This document shows, in pieces, positions 1 to 9,026 of a DNA stretch of 64,000 nt. A program made the position numbers and the translations under genes. The stretch is from Rhodothermales bacterium (lineage in GTDB: Bacteria > Bacteroidota > Rhodothermia > Rhodothermales > Bin80): NCBI GenBank assembly GCA_028278205.1, contig JANQES010000038.1, positions 1 to 64,000 of the forward strand, given 5' to 3'. How positions within the stretch are numbered: the first letter of the stretch is position 1; the number at the start of each line of letters is the position of its first letter. The notes below the pieces were generated by a model. That model made no database searches. It saw only the letters and a list, made by a program, of their open reading frames with translations, and was not told the DNA's origin.

Positions 1-105
1 GTGGAGTCACGGGGTTCTCATCTGACGGAGTTGGAGCGGGAGAACGCGTTGTTGCAGGCCCGGTTGGCGGCGCTGGAGGCGTTGATCCGCCAACGCAACA
101 AATAA
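1..105 (+). CDS. C-terminal end of a probable transposase/helix-turn-helix protein (partial)
   Basis: The frame is open from the first base of the window and stops at a TAA at 103-105, giving at least 34 residues. The visible part is a charged leucine-rich helix with heptad-like spacing, ELERENALLQARLAALEALI, ending in a basic tail. Such a coiled coil is common at the C-terminus of small transposase OrfA proteins and at the start of IS66-type transposases, so a mobile-element origin is likely but not proven. The real start and most of the protein lie outside the window. A terminator-like hairpin follows about 40 bases downstream. Confidence 0.4.
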   Translation: MESRGSHLTELERENALLQARLAALEALIRQRNK

Positions 106-147
106 GGCCGACCGGCACGTGCCGGCGCTCTTCATCATACACTTTGC

Positions 148-194
148 AAAAGCCCGCGAGGACAGGCGAGACGCCGCTGCCCTCGCGGGCTTTT
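148..194 (+). terminator. Rho-independent terminator-like hairpin
   Basis: A perfect 14 bp stem, AAAAGCCCGCGAGG at 148-161 paired with 181-194, encloses a 19-base loop and runs into a T-rich tail. It separates the partial gene at the window edge from the sigma factor gene and probably ends the former's transcript. Confidence 0.7.
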
Positions 195-278
195 TCTTTG
201 GGAATCCTCCGATGCAAGTGTGCGTTAAGAAGACGTGTATCCCTCGATCTCTTCTCCCGCTTCAACAGGCAGCGCATC

Positions 279-839
279 ATGGCCGACCTGGACGTCACCC
301 GTCTTTTGATGGATCTGGAGGCCGGCGACCGCTCGGTCTTCGACGATTTGCTCAGGCGGGTTTACGATGAATTGCGCAAGCTGGCGCAGGCCCAACTGCG
401 TAACGAACGCGCCGATCATACCCTCAACGCCACCGGCCTCGTCCATGAGGCCTACCTCAAGCTCGTCGATCAGCGGGCGATGAACTGGAAAAACCGGGCA
501 CACTTCTTCGGCGCGGCCTCCAACGCCATGCGGCGTATTCTGGTCGATTATGCCCGGTCGAAATCGACCAAGAAACGCAGCGGTCACAAGGTGGGCCTGA
601 CCAACGTGGGCGAGGCCGAGCAAGCCGTCGAGACCTCGTTTGAGACCGTCGTGGCCATCGATCAGGCGCTGGAGCGGCTCGGCGCCATCAACGGGCGGCT
701 GGTGCAGGTCGTCGAAGCGCGCTATTTCGCCGGGTTGACCATCAAAGAGACCGCCGAGGCCCTGGGCGTCTCGCACGCGACGGTGTCGGACGACTGGCGC
801 CTGGCCCGCGCCTGGCTCCAACGCGAACTCGACGCGTAA
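279..839 (+). CDS. ECF-type RNA polymerase sigma factor (kinase-associated ECF group)
   Basis: A 186-residue sigma-70 family protein that would direct RNA polymerase to specific promoters. Region 2 covers about residues 8-75 and includes LVHEAYLKLVDQ. Region 4 covers about 125-180 with a helix-turn-helix around TIKETAEALGVSHATVSDDW. The length and the LNATGLVHEAYLKL signature fit the ECF group often found next to Ser/Thr kinases in Planctomycetes and Rhodothermota-type genomes. The ATG at 279 was chosen because it begins the conserved domain; the frame runs upstream to 144 but that part is not protein-like. The kinase-TPR gene lies 238 bases downstream on the same strand. No anti-sigma gene is seen, so the kinase may be the controller (inference). 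Confidence 0.9.
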   Translation: MADLDVTRLLMDLEAGDRSVFDDLLRRVYDELRKLAQAQLRNERADHTLNATGLVHEAYLKLVDQRAMNWKNRAHFFGAASNAMRRILVDYARSKSTKKRSGHKVGLTNVGEAEQAVETSFETVVAIDQALERLGAINGRLVQVVEARYFAGLTIKETAEALGVSHATVSDDWRLARAWLQRELDA

Positions 840-897
840 TACAAAATCCGGCTGGAGCCTCGCGTTTTTCTGTAAGGTTTCAACCGGATTTTGTATT
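838..897. repeat. 14 bp inverted repeat between sigma factor and kinase genes
   Basis: The arms at 838-851 (AATACAAAATCCGG) and 884-897 are perfect inverted copies around a 32-base spacer. The left arm overlaps the last bases of the sigma factor gene. It could be a terminator or a regulatory palindrome. The rest of the gap to 1078 shows no other feature. Confidence 0.55.
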
Positions 898-1077
898 AAA
901 GTGGTTTCGTGTGAGCTAAATGCGCGATGAATGTTGTGATTAAGAGGAATCCTGAGAAAACGTCGCTTCATCCTCCCTCATGCGCCGAATTCGAGCGTCA
1001 AAATTCATCAGGTTCGTAAAAAAACGCTACGGCGGGTTCAAGTAGTTGAGTGTTTGCCATAAAAGAGCTATAACAGT

Positions 1078-3738
1078 ATGATGGCCTACCCGGAGATCCT
1101 GGAACCTCGCACCCACCGCAACGGCATGGCGCAGTCATCAGACATAGAAGAGGCCCGCCTGACGGCTGAGCGGGCGGCGCGTCTGCAACAACTCTTCAAG
1201 GCGGCCCTGCGGCAAGATCCGAAAGACCGCCTCACCTTTCTGGAGGCCGCCTGCCCCGACGACCCCGTGCTGCGCCGCGAACTCGAATCGCTGCTGGCCG
1301 CAGACGGCGAGGCCGAGGCCGGCGGTTTCATGGACATGCCCGTGGCTGAACTGCCGGCCCTGCTCGACGACAGCGACGAAGACGAAAACCTCGAAGGCCG
1401 CACTGTCGGCGTCTACACGGTGCTCAGACAACTCGGACGCGGCGGCATGGGCGACGTCTACCTCGCCCTGCGCGATGCCCCGTTCAAACAATACGTCGCC
1501 CTCAAGGTCATCCGCCGGGGGATGGACACCCGCGACATCTTGCAGCGCTTCAAGATGGAGCGGCAGATCCTCGCCTCGCTCAATCATCCCAATATTGCCC
1601 GGCTGCTCGACGGCGGCACCACCGACGACGGCCTGGCCTATTTCGTGATGGAACACGTCGAGGGCGCTTCCATCACCGATTACTGCGACGCCCACCGCCT
1701 GACCGTCGACGAACGGCTGCGGCTTTTTATGGCGGTCTGCCGCGCCATGCATTATGCTCATCAGAATCTGGTGGTGCATCGCGATCTCAAGCCGAGCAAC
1801 ATCTACGTCACCAAAAACGGACGGGTCAAGCTTCTCGATTTCGGCGTTGCCAAGCTCTTGAATCCCACGCTCGCGTTCGTCGATGTGCCCATCACGCGGA
1901 CGATGTTTCGGTTGATGACGCCGGAGTATGCCAGCCCCGAGCAGGTGCGCGGCCAGACCCTGACGACGGCGTCGGACATCTACGCCCTCGGCGTGTTGCT
2001 CTACGAACTGCTCACCGGCCATCGCCCGCACCGCCTCAAGAGCGGCTCGCCGCAGGAGATCGAAGAGATCGTGTGTAGACAAGACCCGGAGCGTCCCAGC
2101 ACCAGGGTTGCCCGCATCGAAACCATCACCCGCCGCGACGGCACCACCGAGACGATCACCCCGGCAGACGTCAGCGACGCCCGCGCCGTGCCGCTCGAAC
2201 GCCTCCGCCGCCGGCTCCGGGGCGACCTCGACAACATCGTCATGATGGCTCTGCGCAAGGAGGCCGCCCGGCGCTATGCCTCTGCCGAGCAGTTTGCCGC
2301 CGACATCGAACGCTACCTGACCGGGTTGCCGGTAGAGGCGCGGGCCAACACCGTCGGGTATCGGCTGCGCAAGTTTGTGCGTCGTCATCAGGTGGTCGTG
2401 GCGTCGGTGTTTATCGTGGTGATGTCGTTGGCGGCGGGGTTAGGCGCGGCGGTGTGGCAGGCCAAAGAGGCCCGGCAAGAACGCGACCGGGCCGAGCAGG
2501 CGCTGGTCAAGTCGGAGGCGGTATCAGCCTTTATGATGGATCTCTTCGAAGCCAGCGATCCCAATGAGACGTTAGGCGAGGAGATCACGGCGCGGGAGCT
2601 GCTCGAACGCGGCGCGGCCCGCATCGAAAAGCTTGAAGATCAGCCGCAGGTGCAGGCCGAGATGCTCAACGTGGTCGGGCGGGTTTATCGGAATCTGGGG
2701 CAGTACGAAAAAGCGCGTGCGCCGCTGGAGCGCGCTCTGGCTTTGCGCCGTCAGATCCACGGCTCGATGCATCAAAATGTGGCGCAAAGCGCCAACAACC
2801 TTGCCCTGGTGCTCCGTCGCCTGGGCGACTACGCCGCCGCCGAGCCGCTGCTCCGCGAAGCGCTGGAAATCTATCGAGAACTCTACGGCGACGGGAATTC
2901 GCGCGTGGCGATCAGCACTAACAATCTGGCGCTGGTGCTTCGCTATAAGGGCGATTATGAAGAGGCCGAGATACTCTACCGCGACGCTCTGGATCGCTAT
3001 AAAAAACTCTACGGTGAGGAGAGCCGGCATGCCGTGACGGCCACGAACAACCTGGGGGTGCTGCTCCGCCGCATGGGCCGCTACGACGAAGCCGAGCCGT
3101 TCCTGCGTAACGCCCTGGCGATGCGCCGCGTGATACGCGGCGAAGAACACCCGCTCGTGGCGCTGAGCATGGACAACCTTGGAGTGTTGTTGCGGCAGAT
3201 GGGCGTGTATGCCGAGGCTGAATCGCTTACCCGAGCCGCTCTGGCGATGCGCCGCAGGCTTCTCGACGAAGGCCATCCGCGCATCGCCCAGAGCATGAGT
3301 AATCTCGGGATCATTCTCTATCAGACGGAAGACTATGCCGGGGCCGATTCGCTCTTGCGCGGCGCGCTGGACATGCGCCGCGCGCGGCTGGGCGAGGAAC
3401 ACCCGGATGTCGCCCGGAGCCTCTACAGCGTGGCCTTGCTCACCCACGCACAGGGCGACCTCGAAGACGCTAAAACCCTCTATCAAGATGCCCTGACGTT
3501 GCACCGCACCCTGCTGGGTCACAACCACCCGGACCTGATCGCCCCGCTCAACGGGCTGGCCGGATTTCTCAAAGACACCGGCACCTATGCCGCCGCCGAA
3601 CCCCTCTACCTCGAAGCGCTGAACATAGCCGGCCAACGCCTCGGCCCGGAACATCCAAGCCTCAAGCAAGCCCGCGACGGCCTGGCCGGTCTCTACACCG
3701 CCTGGGGCCGCCCGGACGAGGCCGCGCGCTATCGGTAA
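1078..3738 (+). CDS. Transmembrane Ser/Thr protein kinase with C-terminal TPR repeats
   Basis: An 886-residue Hanks-type kinase. The kinase domain (about 112-420) shows the glycine loop GRGGMG at 120-125, catalytic-lysine motif ALKV with K143, HRDLKPSN with D236 and N241, DFG at 254-256 and an APE-like TPEYASPE. An acidic leader with a PknB-associated layout precedes it. A single transmembrane helix lies near 438-460, so the kinase faces the cytoplasm. Residues from about 515 to the end are tandem TPR_10/TPR_12 repeats of about 42 residues, each with NNLG/NLAL and EHP motifs, placed outside the membrane. An alternative ATG is residue 17 (1126). Its position after the ECF gene suggests a joint signalling pathway, which is inference. 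Confidence 0.93.
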   Translation: MMAYPEILEPRTHRNGMAQSSDIEEARLTAERAARLQQLFKAALRQDPKDRLTFLEAACPDDPVLRRELESLLAADGEAEAGGFMDMPVAELPALLDDSDEDENLEGRTVGVYTVLRQLGRGGMGDVYLALRDAPFKQYVALKVIRRGMDTRDILQRFKMERQILASLNHPNIARLLDGGTTDDGLAYFVMEHVEGASITDYCDAHRLTVDERLRLFMAVCRAMHYAHQNLVVHRDLKPSNIYVTKNGRVKLLDFGVAKLLNPTLAFVDVPITRTMFRLMTPEYASPEQVRGQTLTTASDIYALGVLLYELLTGHRPHRLKSGSPQEIEEIVCRQDPERPSTRVARIETITRRDGTTETITPADVSDARAVPLERLRRRLRGDLDNIVMMALRKEAARRYASAEQFAADIERYLTGLPVEARANTVGYRLRKFVRRHQVVVASVFIVVMSLAAGLGAAVWQAKEARQERDRAEQALVKSEAVSAFMMDLFEASDPNETLGEEITARELLERGAARIEKLEDQPQVQAEMLNVVGRVYRNLGQYEKARAPLERALALRRQIHGSMHQNVAQSANNLALVLRRLGDYAAAEPLLREALEIYRELYGDGNSRVAISTNNLALVLRYKGDYEEAEILYRDALDRYKKLYGEESRHAVTATNNLGVLLRRMGRYDEAEPFLRNALAMRRVIRGEEHPLVALSMDNLGVLLRQMGVYAEAESLTRAALAMRRRLLDEGHPRIAQSMSNLGIILYQTEDYAGADSLLRGALDMRRARLGEEHPDVARSLYSVALLTHAQGDLEDAKTLYQDALTLHRTLLGHNHPDLIAPLNGLAGFLKDTGTYAAAEPLYLEALNIAGQRLGPEHPSLKQARDGLAGLYTAWGRPDEAARYR

Positions 3739-3742
3739 TTTG

Positions 3743-3808
3743 TGAGTCGGCGAGTCGGAGATTCCCTGATTCCCCGGCTCCCCGATTCTCCAACTCTTCG
3801 ATTCCAAA
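3743..3808. repeat. Inverted array of ~8 bp units, GAGTCGGA family, copy 1
   Basis: The left arm at 3743-3761 repeats the word GAGTCGG. The right arm at 3766-3805 carries the complementary words GATTCCCC, GGCTCCCC and GATTCTCC. The array starts just after the kinase stop codon. The same word family recurs at 33009-33084. Confidence 0.6.
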
Positions 3809-3853
3809 TTCTGAAGCCCGCCATTACATTCTCATTACTTTGTGACCGGATCT

Positions 3854-4107
3854 GTGCCCGCCCTTTTGATGATCTTTGACTATGTCGGTAATCGCCCACC
3901 ACGCGATTCCCCCTTCGAAGGGGGACAGCGGCGCGCAGCGAAGGCGGAGCGACGCAGGGGGATGTTCGCGCGGCCTTTTGAAAACCTCTCATCAGGCCGC
4001 GCGAACATCCCCCGCCCCTCCTTCGTCGGGGCACCCCCTTCAAAGGGGGGCTTTTGGTTGTGCCGTTACCGAAGTAAATAATCAAACATCATCGAAGCGC
4101 CGGGCAC
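3854..4107. repeat. ~255 bp palindromic interspersed element, copy 1 (MITE-like)
   Basis: The outer ends are imperfect inverted copies of each other (CTTTTGATGATCTTTGA near 3862 against its complement near 4085). Short CCCCCTTCGAAGGGGG-type hairpins lie inside, and a perfect 19 bp stem forms the centre (3957-3975 with 3995-4013) around a 19-base loop. A homologous copy lies in the opposite orientation at 30132-30390. It contains no credible gene and ends about 30 bases before the dehydrogenase start codon. Calling it a miniature mobile element is inference. Confidence 0.75.
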
Positions 4108-4138
4108 GTTCGTACATCGTCGTATTAAAGACGAAGGA

Positions 4139-7069
4139 ATGCCGAATCCACCGACCGCCCTGCCTGATTTCCTCGCCGACCTGCGCAAACGCGCCGAGGG
4201 CGAGGTGCGCACCGACGAATACAGTCGCATCCTCTACAGCACCGACGCCAGCATCTATCAGGTGATGCCCCACGGCGTGCTCATCCCCAGGACCTCCGAC
4301 GACGTGCACACCGCCGTCGAACTGGCAGCCCGGTACAACATCACGCTCTTGCCGCGCACCGGCGGCAGCAGCCTCGCCGGGCAGGCCGTCGGCGCCTCGC
4401 TCGTCATCGATTTTACGCGGTATCTCGATGAGGTGCTGGAGGTCAATACCGACGAGCACTGGGTGCGCGTGCAGCCCGGCATCGTGCTCGACGAACTCAA
4501 CCTGCACCTCCGCCCGATGGGGTTGCAATTCGGGCCGGATCCGGCCAGCAGCAACCGCGCGGCCATGGGCGGCATCGTCTCGAACAACTCCACCGGCAGC
4601 CACTCGATCTGCTACGGCATGACCGCCGATCACGTCCTGGCGATGAACGTCATTTTGAGTGACGGATCGACGACGCATTTCGGGCCGGTGGATGCAGGCG
4701 AACTGGCGCAGCGGCGCGACCGCAACGGTCTCGAAGGCGCCATCTACCGGCGCATCCACGATTTAACCCAAGACGGAGCAAACCAGGAGATCATCCGGGC
4801 CGGCACGCCGCGCCACTGGCGGCGCTGCGGCGGTTACAACCTCGACCGTTTCATCGACGGCGGCGTGTCGTTCAGGGTGCCGCAGGACCCGCGTTTCAAC
4901 CTGGCCAATCTCGTCTGCGGCGGCGAAGGGACGCTGGCCGTGATGCAAGACATCACGCTCAACCTCGTGCCGGTGCCGACGCGCACCGCCCTGGCTATCG
5001 TCCACTTCGGCAGTCTCTACGACGCGCTGGCGGCGGTGCCGGTGATGCTGGAGGTCGATCCGTCGGTGGTCGAGTTGATCGATCATATGGGCCTGACGCT
5101 TTGCCGCGAGGTGCCCGAATACGCCCGCCTGCTCAAGACGTTCGTCGAAGGCGAACCTAACTGCATCCTCATCACCGAATTCTACGGCGAGAGCGAGGCC
5201 GAACTGCGCGCCAAGATCGACCGGCTGCGGGCGCACGTGCGCGATCAAAAAGCCGGCGCCCTCGCCATCGTGCCCGTCCTCGATCCGCAGCGGCAACAGG
5301 ACGTCTGGACGGTCCGCAAGGTGGGGCTGGGGCTGTTGATGAGCATCAAAGGCGATCACAAGCCCATCCCATTCATCGAAGACGCCGCCGTGCCGCCGGA
5401 GCATCTGGCCGAGTATGTCATCGAGATCGAACGTTTCTGCAACAGCCTGGGCACCGACGTGGCCTACTACGCCCACGCCAGCGCCGGCTGCGTCCACATC
5501 CGCCCGCTGGTCAACACGAAAGCCGCCAGCGAGATCGCCAAATTGCCCGAAATCATGGCGTTTTCGGTGGAATTGCTGCACGGCTACGGCGGGTCGCTCT
5601 CCAGCGAGCACGGCGACGGACGCGTGCGTAGTTGGATCAACGAACGCTTCTTCGGCCCCGATCTCTACAAGCTCTACCAGGAGGTCAAGCGCGCTTTCGA
5701 TCCGCACAACATCCTCAACCCCGGCAACGTCGTCGATGCGCCGCCGATAGAAGCTCATTTGCGCTACGGCGAAGACTACGGCGTCATCCCGTTGCCCCTC
5801 CACCTCGATTTCAGCTACGAGCACGGCTTCGACCGGGCCGTGGAGATGTGCAACGGCGCGGGCATCTGCCGGAAGAAGACCACCGGCACGATGTGCCCGA
5901 GCTTCATGGCGACGCGCGAGGAGGAGCACGCCACGCGAGGCCGCGCCAACGCTCTCCGCGCCGCCCTTTCGGGCCGCCTGCCGCGCGAGGAACTGACGAG
6001 CAAGCGGATGTACGAGGTGATGGATCTGTGCATCGAATGCAAAGCGTGCAAGGCCGAGTGCCCGTCGTCGGTGGACATGGCGAAGATCAAGTTCGAATTT
6101 CTGGCGCAGTATCACGCCGCGAACGGCACGCCGCGCCGCGCTCGCCTTTTCGGCGACATCGCCCGAATGAGCCGGCTCAACAGCGGCCTGCTGGCGCCGC
6201 TCGCCAACGGCAGCCTCAAGAGCGGCTTCGTCCGCGCGCAGCTAGAAAAACGCCTCGGCATCAGCCGCCACCGGACGTTGCCGCCGTTCGCCCGCGAGCC
6301 GTTCACGAAATGGTTCAAAAAACGGGCGAAGGCGCCTACGTCGGAGCGCAAGGTGGTGCTTTTCAACGATACGTTCAACACCTACAACGAGCCCCACGTC
6401 GCCATCGCTGCGACGGAGGTGTTGGAGGCTGCCGGGTTCGACGTGCTCTTGCCCGGCCACCGCTGCTGCGGCAGGCCGATGATCTCGAAAGGCCTGGTGG
6501 ACGAAGCCCGCGCCGCCGCCCGCGAGACCGTCGAACGCCTCGCGCCTTTCGCCGGGCAAGGCCTCCCCATCGTGGGCCTGGAGCCGAGTTGCCTGCTCTC
6601 GCTCCGCGACGAATATTTATATCTTTTGCCTGATGATCCACGCGCCCGGATCGTCGCCGAGCACGCCGTCACCTTCGAAGAATTCATCGATCAATTAGCA
6701 GAAGCCGGCGATCTCGATCTCCGCTTCACCGATGCCGCGCGGCATGTGCTGCTTCACGGTCATTGTCACCAAAAATCGCTGGTCGGCACGAGGCCGAGCA
6801 AGCACGTTCTTTCGCTCCCTCCGAAGTACACCGTCGCCGAAGTCGATTCGGGCTGTTGCGGGATGGCGGGCTCATTCGGCTACGAGGCTGAGCATTACGA
6901 CATCTCGCTCAAGATGGCCGAACGCCGCCTCCTACCCGCCGTCCGCCAGGCCGACGCCGAGACGCTGATCGTCGCCGCCGGTATCAGTTGCCGCCATCAG
7001 ATTAAACACGGCACCGGGCGGCAGGCGGTGCATCCGGCGGAGGTGTTGCGCGGGGCGTTGGTGGAGTAA
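4139..7069 (+). CDS. FAD-linked oxidase / 4Fe-4S / CCG-domain dehydrogenase (YdiJ/D-lactate or 2-hydroxyacid type)
   Basis: A 976-residue flavin dehydrogenase fused to an iron-sulfur electron-transfer half. The N-terminal FAD_binding_4 domain (about 40-230) contains PRTGGSSLAGQAVG, followed by an FAD-oxidase C domain to about 535. Two Fe-S motifs follow: CNGAGICRKKTTGTMCP from residue 571 and CIECKACKAECP from 631. Two cysteine-rich CCG motifs, HRCCGRP near 776 and DSGCCGMAG near 905, complete the GlpC/GlcF-like part. Such fusions oxidise D-lactate, D-2-hydroxyglutarate or glycolate and pass electrons to the quinone pool; the substrate cannot be read from the sequence. AAGGA directly precedes the chosen ATG. 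Confidence 0.93.
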   Translation: MPNPPTALPDFLADLRKRAEGEVRTDEYSRILYSTDASIYQVMPHGVLIPRTSDDVHTAVELAARYNITLLPRTGGSSLAGQAVGASLVIDFTRYLDEVLEVNTDEHWVRVQPGIVLDELNLHLRPMGLQFGPDPASSNRAAMGGIVSNNSTGSHSICYGMTADHVLAMNVILSDGSTTHFGPVDAGELAQRRDRNGLEGAIYRRIHDLTQDGANQEIIRAGTPRHWRRCGGYNLDRFIDGGVSFRVPQDPRFNLANLVCGGEGTLAVMQDITLNLVPVPTRTALAIVHFGSLYDALAAVPVMLEVDPSVVELIDHMGLTLCREVPEYARLLKTFVEGEPNCILITEFYGESEAELRAKIDRLRAHVRDQKAGALAIVPVLDPQRQQDVWTVRKVGLGLLMSIKGDHKPIPFIEDAAVPPEHLAEYVIEIERFCNSLGTDVAYYAHASAGCVHIRPLVNTKAASEIAKLPEIMAFSVELLHGYGGSLSSEHGDGRVRSWINERFFGPDLYKLYQEVKRAFDPHNILNPGNVVDAPPIEAHLRYGEDYGVIPLPLHLDFSYEHGFDRAVEMCNGAGICRKKTTGTMCPSFMATREEEHATRGRANALRAALSGRLPREELTSKRMYEVMDLCIECKACKAECPSSVDMAKIKFEFLAQYHAANGTPRRARLFGDIARMSRLNSGLLAPLANGSLKSGFVRAQLEKRLGISRHRTLPPFAREPFTKWFKKRAKAPTSERKVVLFNDTFNTYNEPHVAIAATEVLEAAGFDVLLPGHRCCGRPMISKGLVDEARAAARETVERLAPFAGQGLPIVGLEPSCLLSLRDEYLYLLPDDPRARIVAEHAVTFEEFIDQLAEAGDLDLRFTDAARHVLLHGHCHQKSLVGTRPSKHVLSLPPKYTVAEVDSGCCGMAGSFGYEAEHYDISLKMAERRLLPAVRQADAETLIVAAGISCRHQIKHGTGRQAVHPAEVLRGALVE

Positions 7070-7115
7070 AAAGCAGGATTGAAGCGATAATTACGTCGAG
7101 AACAGTCCTGTTGCA

Positions 7116-7337
7116 TTCGAGCGGTTCGAGATTGGCGGTGGGATCGCCCTCGACGGCCACGATGTCGGCGAGGGCGCCGGGTTTGAGGACGCCGAGCCGG
7201 CGCGCTTCATCCACGATAGTCTGCATTTCTTCCAGCGAGAAAGAAGCTGGATTCGGCGTGTTGTTCGAATAGATCTTGATCACGTCGGCGCCGTAGGTGA
7301 CGTTTTCGCGCGCGGCCATGGCGGCATCGACAGGGCC
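7116..7337 (-). pseudogene. Internally deleted remnant of an amidohydrolase (imidazolonepropionase-like)
   Basis: The minus-strand reading gives GPVDAAMAARENVTYGADVI, a segment from the middle of the amidohydrolase barrel. After VDEARRLG it jumps directly to the family's C-terminal strand, VLKPGALADIVAVEGDP. Well over a hundred residues that normally lie between, including metal-ligand segments, are missing, as are the whole N-terminus and the true end. A stop lies just upstream of 7337. It sits between the convergent dehydrogenase and MFS genes and appears non-functional. Confidence 0.75.
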
Positions 7338-7455
7338 TCACACGATCCGGTATTCTTCAGCAGCGTTTGAGATGCTTCGTTGGATCTTATATCAGTTCTT
7401 TCGTTTTTGCTTCAAATTGGAGGCATGACCGGTGGTGTAGCGATGCGCATCAAAG

Positions 7456-7494
7456 CAAACGCCCATGGCAAGTCAAGCCTGCCATGGGCGTTTG
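7456..7494. terminator. Bidirectional terminator-like hairpin
   Basis: A perfect 15 bp stem, CAAACGCCCATGGCA at 7456-7470 paired with 7480-7494, encloses 9 bases. It sits 20 bases past the stop codon of the minus-strand MFS gene and between convergent genes, so it could end transcripts from both sides. Confidence 0.7.
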
Positions 7495-7514
7495 GTTAAA
7501 GCGTCCTGCTCTTT

Positions 7515-9026
7515 TCAGCCGGTTTTGAGCGCGTCGGAGTCGTCTGCGCTTTCCTCTTCGCCTTCCTCTGTGGCTCCCAGTTTCTCGGCCTTATACCCGC
7601 CGGCCCTGCGGTCCTGGATGAAGAGGACGCCGAACACCAGGATGAGGACAATGCCGATCGGCGCCAGCGTCCTGAAAGACTGCCGCCCCCCGTAGTTATC
7701 GGCGGGGTTGAGAATGGCCGCGGCATTTTCAACGGCGGGCGAATCGACCCCCGAGCCGCTGATCCCACGGAGGGCCTGAGCCGTCTCTCCGACGGGCAGT
7801 TCATTGTTCGTACGATAGGTGCTCAGCACTTCATTGGTAGCATCGATGACGCCCTGGATGTCGCCGGCCTGCCGCCCTGCAGCCGCTGCTATGGCCGGGA
7901 AGTCGTTTACTACTTGTTCGAAGACGGCCACGGTCTCCGTTACGGGAAGCTGGTCGTGCCCTTTTTCATCGGCGACGCCGCCCAGCCAGGGGGTTACAAA
8001 GAAGGAGGCCAGCATCCCGATGGCGCCCATCACGCCCAGACCCAGGGCGCCGCTTTTGGGATTGCGCTCCGAGACAAAGCCGAGCATCGTCGGCCAGAAA
8101 TAGGCGATGCCTACGGCCCAGATGGCGGCGGTGGCGAAGGCCATGAACGTCGTCTCCGCAAAACTGAACAGGTAGAGCCCTATCGTAGCCAGGATGGCCC
8201 CGCCGAGCAAGATCCCGGTCGGCGTGAGCACGCGCACCACGGGGCCTGCCAGCAGGCGCAGCGTGCCCATGATGCCGAAGACAAACCCGAAGACCAGCAG
8301 ACCGGGAACCCCGCCCGCCTGCAAGACCGGCGGCACCCAGATCGAAGGCGGTAGCTCCATCGAGGCCGTCAAGAGCATCATGACCATCATGACGATCATG
8401 AGCGGCGCAAAAAGCGCTTTGAACGATTCGCCTACCGTAACCCCGGCGCTGACGCCTTCGGTGGGTGGATAGGCTTCGACGAGCATCATGGCTCCGTAGC
8501 CGAGGGCCGGGATCAGGATAAGCGCCAACTGGCCGCGCCATCCGATACCCAGACCCTGGAAGATGAGCGTCAAGATGATTGCCGCGATCAGGTTGCCGTA
8601 GGGGAACCACATGTGGAAGAGGTTCAACTTGGGCACTTTGTCGTCCGGGTACAGCGCGGCCACCAGCGGGTTACACCCGGCTTCGACCAGCCCGGCGCCC
8701 ATGCCGCAAAGCAATGAGCCGGCCACAGCCATCACATAGCCCTGGGCCGTCATGATCAGGATCGCGCCGGCTACGTGCCCCACGAAGGCGCCCCGCACAA
8801 TCCAGCGCATCCCGATGGTATCGCACAACGGAGCAAAGATGACCTGGGAGATGGTAAACCCGATAAAGAAGACGCCTGTAAACACCCCCAACTGGGCGTT
8901 GGTCAAGGTGAATTCTTGCTTGATGGAGAAGGAAATGCCGCCGATGACGGTAAAGGCGAAGGCGGTGGTCAACAAGGCTAAGCAACTGCCCCAGAAGAGC
9001 TTATTTCGCTTGATGGTGGCTGACAT
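7515..9026 (-). CDS. MFS transporter, fucose-permease (FHS)-like
   Basis: A 503-residue polytopic carrier with about 12 hydrophobic segments, probably a proton-coupled sugar or related solute importer in the inner membrane. The ATG at 9026 was chosen because it follows a ribosome-binding site (AACGAGGAT) and begins the MSATIKRNKLFWG leader; the open frame runs further upstream to 9203 but is not protein-like. Family-like features are the N-terminal FTGVFFIGFTISQ helix and the CGMGAGLVEAGCNPLVAALYP segment. Unusual is a hydrophilic stretch of roughly 90-100 residues before the last helix (from about VADEKGHDQLP to NPADNYGG), rich in Asp, Glu, Val and Ala, and an acidic C-terminal tail (EEGEEESADD). 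The substrate is not predictable. Confidence 0.85.
   Translation of the reverse strand: MSATIKRNKLFWGSCLALLTTAFAFTVIGGISFSIKQEFTLTNAQLGVFTGVFFIGFTISQVIFAPLCDTIGMRWIVRGAFVGHVAGAILIMTAQGYVMAVAGSLLCGMGAGLVEAGCNPLVAALYPDDKVPKLNLFHMWFPYGNLIAAIILTLIFQGLGIGWRGQLALILIPALGYGAMMLVEAYPPTEGVSAGVTVGESFKALFAPLMIVMMVMMLLTASMELPPSIWVPPVLQAGGVPGLLVFGFVFGIMGTLRLLAGPVVRVLTPTGILLGGAILATIGLYLFSFAETTFMAFATAAIWAVGIAYFWPTMLGFVSERNPKSGALGLGVMGAIGMLASFFVTPWLGGVADEKGHDQLPVTETVAVFEQVVNDFPAIAAAAGRQAGDIQGVIDATNEVLSTYRTNNELPVGETAQALRGISGSGVDSPAVENAAAILNPADNYGGRQSFRTLAPIGIVLILVFGVLFIQDRRAGGYKAEKLGATEEGEEESADDSDALKTG

Noticed and set aside
3729..4265. Small open frames across the 3.9 kb and 30.2 kb palindromic elements
   Set aside because: Their translations come from the repeat itself, appear in several frames on both strands and lack ribosome-binding sites or domains.
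4763..6115. 450-codon open frame on the minus strand
   Set aside because: It is antisense to the FAD/Fe-S dehydrogenase, and its composition (His-, Asp- and Arg-rich) is typical of a shadow frame.
8405..8420. AAAAGCGCTTTG resembling the LacI-type operator
   Set aside because: It lies inside the MFS coding sequence, is not a full palindrome and has no promoter around it.
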